Shown: positions 22,951 through 29,233 of the stretch, one piece after another
Position numbering within the stretch: position 1 is the stretch's first letter
Layout: every line of letters begins with the position of its first letter
From: JAAZBW01 sp035647855
Lineage (GTDB): Bacteria > Actinomycetota > Actinomycetes > Actinomycetales > Actinomycetaceae
Direction: 5' to 3'
DNA length: 29,233 nt
NCBI GenBank assembly: GCA_035647855.1
Contig: DASRMP010000047.1
Span: 1 to 29,233 of the forward strand
Notes under the pieces: model-generated
What the model was told of the DNA's origin: nothing
Databases searched by the model: none
The model's input: only the letters and a program-made list of their open reading frames with translations
Position numbers and translations under genes: made by a program

Positions 22951-23003
22951 GTCCCGTGATCCGCCGCACACGGATCGACCCCCTCGGGACGCGGTGGCCG
23001 CCC

Positions 23004-23009
23004 TAGTCT
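23004..23009 (+). promoter_or_regulatory. Putative -10 element for a leaderless MFS mRNA
   Basis: TAGTCT ends 6 nt before the ATG at 23016, and no Shine-Dalgarno sequence is present. The spacing fits transcription starting at the A of the start codon. Confidence 0.45.
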
Positions 23010-23015
23010 GGGCGC

Positions 23016-24560
23016 ATGACAGACGCCGGGCAACCACCTCCCGTTCCGGCTCGGCCCACGCCGCCCACCGGCGGCACTGGCGACACCGGCGGCACTGGCC
23101 GCGCTGGCGGCGCTGGCGGCACCGCCGCGAATCTCGACCCCAACCGCTGGAGGATCCTCGCACTGCTCGGTTCCATCCAATTCATGCTGTTGCTGGATGC
23201 CACCGTGGTCTCTGTGGCACTGCCGCCGATTCAGCGCGATCTTGGCTTCACGCAGGAGGGGCTTTCCTGGGTGCTGAACGCCTACGTTCTATCGGCCGGA
23301 GGTTTCCTGCTGCTGGGCGGCCGCCTCGCTGATGTCTTCGGGCGGCGGCGGATGTTCCTCGTGGGCATGGTGGCCTTCGGTCTCGGCTCGCTGTTCGCGG
23401 CCCTCGCCTGGCAGCCCGCCGTGCTCATCGGAGCCCGGTTCGTTCAGGGCTTCGGCGAGGCCTTCGCTGCGCCGGCCGCACTCGGCATCATTGCCGTGCT
23501 CTTCTCCGACCCGTTCGAACGCATCCGCGCCCTGTCGATCTGGGCGGGGCTCGCCGGCGCCGGCGGCGCGGCCGGGTCGGTGGTCGGCGGGTTCGTCACG
23601 TCCTTCGCCTCGTGGCACTGGCTCTTCATCATCAACATCCCGATCGCGGTCGCCGCGTTCCTCGGAGTGTTCAGGCTCGTGAAGAGGATTCCCGGCGACG
23701 CCCGGCAGCCCCTCGACGTCGGCGGCGCCATCACCTCGACGGCGGCGATCGGCCTGGTCATGGTGGGCGTCCTCCAGGCGGTCCACGTGGACGTCAGCTC
23801 GCCGCGCGTGATCGTGCCGATCGTTGCCGGGATTCTGAGCGCCGTCGCCTTCATCTTCATCGAGATCCGTGTCCCCGCGCCGCTCATCCCCAAGGGGTTC
23901 TTCTCCGAACCCGTGCGCCGCGCGTCCAATGTGCTTGCCGCACTCGGAGCCGCCGTCTTCGCGTCCTATCCGTTCACGATGACGCTCTACGCCCAGAACG
24001 TGCTGGGATACACGCCCCTCATGGTCGGGTTCATGCTTCTCCCGCTGATCGCTGCGCTGGGCCTGGGACTCGTCCTCGGCTCCCGGCTGCTGAAGTCCCG
24101 AACCATCAAGGAAATAGCGATTGGCACCGGTGTGATCGCGGCGGCCGGGCTCACGTGGACGAGCTTCGTCCAAGTCGACTCCCAGTACGTGCCCCACATC
24201 CTGCCCGGGATGGTCCTCTTCGGACTTGCGATCGGACTCGCCATGCCCGTCCTCACGAACGGGGCGCTCTTCGGGACCACTCCTGCCAACTCATCGCTGG
24301 CCTCAGCGATTCAGACCGCGGCACAGCAGGCCGGCTCGGCACTGGGTCTCGCCATCTTCGCAGCCACTGCGACGGCGGTTACGATTCGCCTGGCCGCCGA
24401 CGGCACCGGCGTCGACGCCGCAGCCACCGCGGGCTACGCCGTCGCCCTACGCTTGGGGGCAGGGGTGTCGCTCACCTCGAGCGTGGCCGCGGCGATCCTG
24501 CTGCCGAACATCCGTGCTTCCGACGATCGCGCCACCGCCGGAGTACAGCCGGGCGCCTGA
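23016..24560 (+). CDS. MFS exporter, DHA2 (14-span) family
   Basis: A 514-residue drug/proton antiporter-type permease. After a cytosolic low-complexity Pro/Gly/Thr-rich N-terminus (residues 1-45) come 14 hydrophobic spans. Span 1 contains FMLLLDATVVSVALPPIQ, motif A is GGRLADVFGRRRMF, and a Gly-rich antiporter motif C region is at AGAGGAAGSVVGGF. The size and the D-x-T/V-x-V-N/S-V-A-L-P pattern fit DHA2 (QacA/EmrB-like) transporters; the substrate is unknown. No regulator gene adjoins it. The start is probably leaderless. The convergent neighbour is a second DHA2 transporter of a different subgroup. Confidence 0.9.
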   Translation: MTDAGQPPPVPARPTPPTGGTGDTGGTGRAGGAGGTAANLDPNRWRILALLGSIQFMLLLDATVVSVALPPIQRDLGFTQEGLSWVLNAYVLSAGGFLLLGGRLADVFGRRRMFLVGMVAFGLGSLFAALAWQPAVLIGARFVQGFGEAFAAPAALGIIAVLFSDPFERIRALSIWAGLAGAGGAAGSVVGGFVTSFASWHWLFIINIPIAVAAFLGVFRLVKRIPGDARQPLDVGGAITSTAAIGLVMVGVLQAVHVDVSSPRVIVPIVAGILSAVAFIFIEIRVPAPLIPKGFFSEPVRRASNVLAALGAAVFASYPFTMTLYAQNVLGYTPLMVGFMLLPLIAALGLGLVLGSRLLKSRTIKEIAIGTGVIAAAGLTWTSFVQVDSQYVPHILPGMVLFGLAIGLAMPVLTNGALFGTTPANSSLASAIQTAAQQAGSALGLAIFAATATAVTIRLAADGTGVDAAATAGYAVALRLGAGVSLTSSVAAAILLPNIRASDDRATAGVQPGA

Positions 24561-24606
24561 GCGCGTGCTCCGGACGCCTGAGCGCGTGCTCCGGGCGCCT
24601 GCGCGA
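24544..24606. repeat. 21-bp tandem repeat overlapping the end of the MFS gene
   Basis: GAGCGCGTGCTCCGGACGCCT occurs twice with one change (24560-24601), with partial copies on each side. The first partial copy forms the stop region of the MFS gene. Confidence 0.65.
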
Positions 24607-24634
24607 CGGCGGACACAGCCGTGCCTGACCCGGG

Positions 24635-24744
24635 GGCGCACGAACCTCACACAGGCTTCCATGCCCTGGACCCGGGGGCGCACGAACGTCACATCAGGGC
24701 GCACGAACGTCACACGCGGAGTGCTGAGGGCGCACGAGGTTCCG
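24635..24744. repeat. Fragment of the 16-bp site array (island remnant C)
   Basis: Sites start at 24635 (one mismatch), 24677, 24698 and 24729 (second half degraded), giving distances of 42, 21 and 31 bp. The linker CACACGCGGAGTGCTGAGG matches, with two changes, the linker at 2065-2082 in island A and its counterpart in island B. This shows common descent and not chance resemblance. Confidence 0.8.
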
Positions 24745-24788
24745 AAACCCACTCCGGAGACGCAACATGTCAGCGTGCGGCGGGAATC

Positions 24789-24815
24789 GGACGCTCAAGC
24801 ACGCATCTTGCGTCC
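24789..24815. terminator. Hairpin between the convergent MFS genes
   Basis: GGACGC pairs with GCGTCC and AAG with CTT across a 2-nt bulge, with a 7-nt loop. It could serve as a bidirectional terminator, but there is no T-run. Confidence 0.3.
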
Positions 24816-24870
24816 CCGGAGGAGCCCCGACGGAGCCCCAACGGAGCCCCAGGGGAGGCCCGGTGGAGAC

Positions 24871-26409
24871 CTATTTGGCGAAGGGGCCCTTGATCGGCTC
24901 CATCGCGGCAGGGCCCTGCTGCTTGCGGTCGACGATTGAGATCACCAGAGAGATCGCGACGATGGCAGTGATGACCCCGTAGGAAATCGTCAGTGCGATC
25001 GTGGGTCCTACCGTCACGAACGCGAAGTAGATCGCGGTCATCATCGCGTTTCCGAGCGCGTTCCCGATGCGCTCGGCCGTCTGCTTGACACCGCCGGCCA
25101 CGCCACCGTCTTCGACGGGGATGTCGAGAACGGCGATGGTCTGGTTCGGAGATCCCATGGCGCCGTGTCCGAAACCCATGACAGAGAGCGGCAGGATCAG
25201 CCACCAGTAGGAGATCCCGAAAATCTCGATCAGCCACGCCGTCCCGACGGTGAGAACGATCGCGACCATGAAGACGGCGATCGCTGAGACGATCAGCGAG
25301 CGTCCGTGCCGCATCACTTTGCCTCCGGCCCACATCGCGAACACTCCGGAAAGGATCGCCTCCGGCAGTGACACGAGTGAGGTGTCGAGAGCGCTGGCCC
25401 CGAGTCCTCCCTGGAGGAAGAGAGCCAGGATCGCGAAAATCGAGGTTGTGCCGATGAACATCGTGCCCGTGATGGCGGTCTGGATCGTGAAGTTGCGGTA
25501 ACCGAACAACTTCATGTCCACCATCGGGGCGCGACCGCGCTTCGCATAGCGTCGCTCCCACGCCACCCAGGACACGAGCACGACGACGCCGGCCGGAAGC
25601 AGCAGCCAACCCCACCATGTCTTCAGCATGAACGGCATCATGATGCAGAGAATGGCGATGACCAGCATCAGTGCCCCGACCGGGTCGAGGTCAACCGGTT
25701 GGCGGACCGTGGGTCCCGCCGCACGCTGTGCTCGACGTCGGCGCTCCGTACTGAACGGCATCCAGATGAAGGCAGCCCACACGGCGAAGATGCCGAGGAC
25801 TCCGTTGAGAAGGAAGGCCGCCCGCCAGCCCGTCGCAGCGCCGAAGATCTCGATGATGACACCGGTGAGCAACGGGCCCAGGGCCACGGACCCGGAGACC
25901 ACGACTCCCATCATCGCGAACGCCTTCGCGCGTTCCTCCCCCTGGAAGTAGGTCAGGATCATCCCGTTCACCTGCGGCGAGTTGAGGCCCGCCCCGAGAC
26001 CCATGAACAGGCGTGCGATGTTGAGCCAAAGCGCATCGGGCGCCAACCCGGCCAGCACTGAAGAGAGCGTGAAGATCACCAGTCCGATGACGAACAAGGT
26101 ACCCCGGCCCAGCACGTCACCCATGCGTCCGCCCGGAACGAGCACGACGCCGAACGCGAGGGCGTAGCCGGCCAGAACCCACTGGATGTCGGTGTCGCTC
26201 GCTCCGAGCCCGATCTGGATCGAGGGCAATGCGACGTTCACGGCCGAGATCGCCATCAGCGTCATGGTGAGGGGCCCAAGGAGAGCTACCAGTAGCTTCC
26301 GACGGTCGAACACCCTGTCAGTTCCCTCGACACGAATGACATCACGTTCAGGTACCGGCATATGGCTATTGTCGATCCGGAGCCACCTGCGAATTCGCGG
26401 TTTCGCCAA
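24871..26409 (-). CDS. MFS transporter, DHA2 (14-span) family
   Basis: A 512-residue permease. A basic N-terminus is followed by 14 hydrophobic spans, with AISAVNVALPSIQ in span 1, motif A as GGRMGDVLGRGTLFV and motif C-like VSGSVALGPLLTG. This matches the DHA2 drug-efflux group; the substrate is unknown. The start is unsettled: TTG at 26409 has an AAGGTG sequence 10 nt upstream, whereas the in-frame ATG at 26361 has no nearby ribosome site. The C-terminus ends in a charged tail. It lies 48 bp downstream of the TauE/SafE gene in the same direction and may be co-transcribed with it. Confidence 0.88.
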   Translation of the reverse strand: MAKPRIRRWLRIDNSHMPVPERDVIRVEGTDRVFDRRKLLVALLGPLTMTLMAISAVNVALPSIQIGLGASDTDIQWVLAGYALAFGVVLVPGGRMGDVLGRGTLFVIGLVIFTLSSVLAGLAPDALWLNIARLFMGLGAGLNSPQVNGMILTYFQGEERAKAFAMMGVVVSGSVALGPLLTGVIIEIFGAATGWRAAFLLNGVLGIFAVWAAFIWMPFSTERRRRAQRAAGPTVRQPVDLDPVGALMLVIAILCIMMPFMLKTWWGWLLLPAGVVVLVSWVAWERRYAKRGRAPMVDMKLFGYRNFTIQTAITGTMFIGTTSIFAILALFLQGGLGASALDTSLVSLPEAILSGVFAMWAGGKVMRHGRSLIVSAIAVFMVAIVLTVGTAWLIEIFGISYWWLILPLSVMGFGHGAMGSPNQTIAVLDIPVEDGGVAGGVKQTAERIGNALGNAMMTAIYFAFVTVGPTIALTISYGVITAIVAISLVISIVDRKQQGPAAMEPIKGPFAK

Positions 26410-26457
26410 TGCCGTCCGTCACCTTGTAATACGCGCCTTCGCGGAACGATCGCCGCG

Positions 26458-27198
26458 TCACCTCACCAGCAGCACCACCGCGGAGACCACTGAGGCGCCC
26501 AGCGCGAGGAGTTCGAACGCGCGCTGGCTCAGCACGTTTGTCAGACGGGTGCCGATGAAGGCTCCGAGCAGCACCACCGGGACGAGCGCGAGATCGAGAA
26601 GCAGCGTACTCTTCGGAAACAGGCCGAGCGCGGCACTGAACGGCACTTTCGTGACGTTCACGATGAGGAAGTACCAGGCGCCGGTGCCCACGAACGCTTT
26701 CTTGTCCACCCCCGCGGCGAGAAGGTAGAGCGTCATGACGGGCCCTGCGGCATTCGCGGTCATGGTGGTGAACCCCGCCGCCGTGCCGTAGCCGGCAGAG
26801 GCGAGGTGATGCCGCCGCGGCGCACGCTCCGGCGTCACTCGCCGGGTGGTACGCAGCCGCAACACGATCTGCATGATCACGAAGAACGCGAGGATGGCGC
26901 CGATCGAGCGGCGCAGCACGTCGTCGTCGACGACCCGGAGAAACAGCGCTCCCAGGGCAATCCCAGGAATGACGTACGGCAGCAGGCGTCGCAGCAGCAC
27001 CCAGTCACCGTGTTCGCGATAGCGCCATACGGCGACGACGTCGCCGACGATCAGCAGCAACAGCACTGCCGCCGTCGATTCCTTGGCCGGCATGACGAGC
27101 GCGAAGAGCATGACCGCGAGCACCCCGAAGCCGGAGACCGAGGTCTTCGAGATGCCGACGATCAGCGCCGCAATCACATACGCCGCGACTTCCCACAT
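26458..27198 (-). CDS. TauE/SafE (TSUP) family membrane permease
   Basis: A 246-residue protein with about eight hydrophobic spans in two similar halves, as in the TSUP family, whose members export sulfite, sulfoacetate or related organic anions. Seen: the N-terminal half motif GISKTSVSGFGVLAV, the second-half motif GFTTMTANAAGPVMTLYLL and GAWYFLIVNVTKVP near the C-terminal third. Neither sulfur-metabolism genes nor a regulator lie nearby, so the substrate is open. I chose ATG 27198, which starts just before the first helix and may be leaderless (TACTGT 8 nt upstream); ATG 27234 is an alternative. It is divergent from rlmC. Confidence 0.85.
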   Translation of the reverse strand: MWEVAAYVIAALIVGISKTSVSGFGVLAVMLFALVMPAKESTAAVLLLLIVGDVVAVWRYREHGDWVLLRRLLPYVIPGIALGALFLRVVDDDVLRRSIGAILAFFVIMQIVLRLRTTRRVTPERAPRRHHLASAGYGTAAGFTTMTANAAGPVMTLYLLAAGVDKKAFVGTGAWYFLIVNVTKVPFSAALGLFPKSTLLLDLALVPVVLLGAFIGTRLTNVLSQRAFELLALGASVVSAVVLLVR

Positions 27199-27243
27199 GA
27201 GACGAAACAGTACGCCGCCCCAGGCGGAAAACATTGCGACACG

Positions 27244-27249
27244 TAGGCT
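27244..27249 (+). promoter_or_regulatory. Putative -10 element for a leaderless rlmC mRNA
   Basis: TAGGCT ends exactly 6 nt before the ATG at 27256, the same geometry as at 23004-23009, and no Shine-Dalgarno sequence is seen. Confidence 0.5.
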
Positions 27250-27255
27250 CGTCCC

Positions 27256-28419
27256 ATGCAATGCGAGTACTTCGACGCGGGCCTCTGCCACTCGTGCTCA
27301 CGCATGGGTGAGCCGTACGCGCAGCAACTCGCCATGAAGGACGCCCGCGTCCGCGGGGTCCTCTCGCCCTTGGGCGCGATTCCGTGGGACGAACCGGTGG
27401 CCTCGCCGGAGTCGGGATTCCGCAACAAGGCGAAACTGGTGGTCGGCGGCACGTCCACGTCCCCGACGCTCGGCATCCTCAATGCCGCCGACCGCGGCGT
27501 CGACCTCTCGCGCTGCGGCCTCTACCTCCCGGGAATCACCGCCACGATCCCCCGCCTGGCCGCGTTCGTCTCGCGCGCGGGTCTCATCCCCTACGACGTC
27601 CCCGCACGCCGAGGGGAACTCAAGCACCTTCTGCTGACGGAGACCCCCGACGGCGAATTCCTCCTCCGCCTCATCCTCCGCTCCCAGGACCAGCTCCCGG
27701 CGGCCCGCGCGGAACTGCCCCAACTTCTCGCAGAAGTGCCCGGAATTGAAGTGGTCTCCGCCAACCTTCAGCCGGAGCACAAGGCGATCATCGAGGGCGA
27801 CGACGAGGTGCCCCTCACCGAGCGGACCACCGTGCCCTTCCGCCTGGGCAGCGTCACGCTTCATCTCGGGCCGCGCGCCTTCTTCCAGACCAACACGGAG
27901 ATCGCGGCGGCGCTCTACCTGACCGCCCGCGGATGGCTCGATGGCGTCAGCGGCCGGATCGTTGACCTCTACTGCGGGGTCGGCGGATTCGCGATGCACC
28001 TCGCAGCGCCCGGCAGAGACGTGCTCGGCATCGAGGTATCGCCGGAGGCGGTCGCTGCGGCGCGGCGCTCGGCCGGGGAACTGCGCGAGCGCGCCGCTTC
28101 CGCGGGCGAACCCGTCGGGCGCGTCGATTTCATCGCCGGTGACGCGGCCGATCTCGGGCGGGCCGCCGGAGTGGTCCCGACGCTGGGCGAGATGGGCGCC
28201 GTCGTCGTGAACCCGCCGCGGCGCGGTATCGGTGCCGGCCTGGCCACACACCTGGAGCGCTCGGACGTACCAACGGTGCTCTACTCCTCCTGCAACGTGG
28301 AATCGCTCGCCCGCGACCTCGCGCACATGCCCTCGCTGCGGCCCGTGCGCGCGCAACTATTCGACATGTTCCCCCAGACAGCGCACCACGAGGTGATGGT
28401 ACTGCTCCGCCGCGACTGA
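27256..28419 (+). CDS. rlmC: 23S rRNA (uracil-C5)-methyltransferase RlmC (U747 type)
   Basis: A 387-residue SAM-dependent RNA methyltransferase. The N-terminal MQCEYFDAGLCHSC places Cys3, Cys11 and Cys14 as iron-sulfur ligands, with Cys87 as the likely fourth; this spacing is that of E. coli RlmC. SAM motif I is DLYCGVGGFAMHLA (about 236-249), followed by the catalytic region NPPRRG (319-324) and SSCNVESLARDL with the nucleophile Cys346. The lack of a TRAM domain separates it from RlmD and agrees with RlmC. Its target in E. coli is U747 of 23S rRNA. It is convergent with the Nudix gene. Confidence 0.92.
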   Translation: MQCEYFDAGLCHSCSRMGEPYAQQLAMKDARVRGVLSPLGAIPWDEPVASPESGFRNKAKLVVGGTSTSPTLGILNAADRGVDLSRCGLYLPGITATIPRLAAFVSRAGLIPYDVPARRGELKHLLLTETPDGEFLLRLILRSQDQLPAARAELPQLLAEVPGIEVVSANLQPEHKAIIEGDDEVPLTERTTVPFRLGSVTLHLGPRAFFQTNTEIAAALYLTARGWLDGVSGRIVDLYCGVGGFAMHLAAPGRDVLGIEVSPEAVAAARRSAGELRERAASAGEPVGRVDFIAGDAADLGRAAGVVPTLGEMGAVVVNPPRRGIGAGLATHLERSDVPTVLYSSCNVESLARDLAHMPSLRPVRAQLFDMFPQTAHHEVMVLLRRD

Positions 28420-28432
28420 GGGTCCCGTGTTA

Positions 28433-28497
28433 TGCGGTTCCCGGGCTCCGTGCGGTTCCCGGGCTCCGTGCGGTTCCCGCGCCCCATGCGGTTCCCG
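28433..28497. repeat. 18-bp tandem repeat between rlmC and the Nudix gene
   Basis: Units beginning TGCGGTTCCCGGGCTCCG start at 28433, 28451, 28469 and 28487 (the last two diverge at their ends). The fourth unit runs into the stop codon region of the Nudix gene. Confidence 0.8.
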
Positions 28498-29233
28498 CTA
28501 CTCCCCTGTGTCCTCGGCGGAGTCTGCCCAACTCGCAGCGGTTCCGGTGCCGCGCTGTGCGTCACGGAGGAAGCGCTGCGGGACGGCGGCAATCCGGCCC
28601 GGGCTCCAGGGACGGGTCCAGCCGCCGAGGTCGAGGATGTGCGAGACCATGTTCGCCGTGAATCCCCAGACGAAGATGTCCCCCATCGTGAACGCAGGCC
28701 CGCGGTAGCCACCGGGCAGCGCCGCGAGCAGTCGGTTCGCGGGGTCCGCCATGTCTTCGACGGCGAAGCGATGCACCGCAGCCACCTCCCCCGGATCTCC
28801 GACCCCTATGGGGGCCGTCCCATCCCACGTCCCGACGACGGCGGAGACGTCGAAGTAGGAGACCGCCACCCGCGATACCGGAACCGCGGCGTGCGCCACG
28901 ACCTCCGCCGGATCGAGAAGGATCTCCTCCTGCGCCTCGCGCAGCGCCGCGTCGATCTCGGTCTCGCCGGCCTCGAGCTTCCCCCCGGGGAAGGCGATCT
29001 GGCCCGGGTGATGCCGCAGGTTGGCGGCCCGCTCCACGAATGTCAGGTCGGGCCGGTTCGCGTCCGAGAACAGGACCAGCACCGCCGCCTGCCGTGACGG
29101 CTGCCTGGAGGATGGCGGGGCGCCGCCTCGCACACCGGGAGGCTCCGGAATCGTGGCGGAGTTGTGGGGAGTGGCGAGACCGGCCGCCGTGGTCGGCTCG
29201 CCGAGCGCGGCGAGGAGCCGGCGGATGCGGGGG
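28498..29233 (-). CDS. Nudix hydrolase (CoA pyrophosphatase-like), N-terminus beyond the right edge
   Basis: The frame is open to the window edge, so the visible 245 codons lack the true start; an internal GTG at 29133 could be read as a start, but upstream codons show gene-like composition (RIRRLLAALGEP) and no ribosome site precedes the GTG. The Nudix box is complete: GKLEAGETEIDAALREAQEE, with the REAQEE metal-binding glutamates, preceded by RHHPGQIAFPGG, which is typical of the CoA/short acyl-CoA pyrophosphatase branch (NudL-like). The enzyme splits CoA into 3',5'-ADP and phosphopantetheine in that branch; the substrate here is inferred. Confidence 0.88.
   Translation of the reverse strand, partial: PRIRRLLAALGEPTTAAGLATPHNSATIPEPPGVRGGAPPSSRQPSRQAAVLVLFSDANRPDLTFVERAANLRHHPGQIAFPGGKLEAGETEIDAALREAQEEILLDPAEVVAHAAVPVSRVAVSYFDVSAVVGTWDGTAPIGVGDPGEVAAVHRFAVEDMADPANRLLAALPGGYRGPAFTMGDIFVWGFTANMVSHILDLGGWTRPWSPGRIAAVPQRFLRDAQRGTGTAASWADSAEDTGE

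Larger units (their letters stand above)
24561..24870. other. Intergenic region between convergent MFS genes
   Basis: This 310-bp stretch holds a 21-bp tandem repeat, a fragment of the island-type 16-bp array, a hairpin (24789-24815) and a short GACGGAGCCCCAAC-type duplication near 24828-24850. No coding region is supported. Confidence 0.6.

Noticed and set aside
28433..29097. Plus-strand frame through the 18-bp repeat and antisense to the Nudix gene
   Set aside because: The Nudix box and GQIAFPGG motif fix the coding strand as minus.

Overview
The window is about 29 kb of GC-rich DNA from a high-GC Gram-positive bacterium (Actinomycetota). The clearest markers are the dnaK-grpE-dnaJ-hspR order with two HspR operators (HAIR boxes), the DUF6325 and SHOCT gene pair, the paired CNNM/CBS membrane proteins, and a RecQ that carries a C-terminal phosphoribosyltransferase-like domain. 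I cannot assign a genus from sequence alone. No tRNA, rRNA, CRISPR array, transposase, integrase or phage gene is visible.

Layout, left to right: the 5' part of an amidase (minus strand, runs off the left edge); a 357-bp divergent intergenic region with a possible 15-codon reading frame and a strong hairpin; a 3-alpha-HSD-like SDR; repeat island A (1730-2783); an S9A prolyl oligopeptidase; a two-span membrane protein with a Gly/Tyr/Ser/Gln-rich tail; the hspR-dnaJ-grpE-dnaK heat-shock operon (minus strand, autoregulated through HAIR boxes); 1 kb of degenerate tandem repeats with a possible coding relic; an HdeD-like membrane protein; recQ; two CNNM-type CBS proteins; a three-gene operon (META lipoprotein, DUF6325, SHOCT); a PCMT-like methyltransferase; a HAD phosphatase; a cyclic 2,3-diphosphoglycerate synthetase homologue; repeat island B (21071-22191); a YdcF/DUF218 protein; two DHA2-type MFS exporters with a repeat fragment between them; a TauE/SafE permease; rlmC; and a Nudix hydrolase that runs off the right edge.

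The genes are mostly housekeeping or stress functions. The unusual content is intergenic. Islands A and B are two inverted, diverged copies of one element of about 1.05-1.12 kb. Each has imperfect terminal inverted repeats of about 50-70 bp and two different internal arrays. Array 1 is built from an oriented 16-bp site, GGCGCACGWWCGTCAC, whose orientation flips around a palindrome of about 40 bp. Array 2 is built from a GGGGAACTT-containing 42-bp unit, whose orientation also flips. Within each arm of array 1 the start-to-start distances take only the values 19-21, 30-31 or 41 bp, that is about 2, 3 or 4 turns of B-DNA; array 2 has a 42-bp period, also 4 turns. A third fragment (24635-24744) and a lone site (6266-6281) lie in other intergenic gaps, and two unrelated intergenic satellites also have a 21-bp period. 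I read these islands as a probably non-coding element with helically phased protein-binding sites. Its function is unknown to me, and the binding-site reading is inference.
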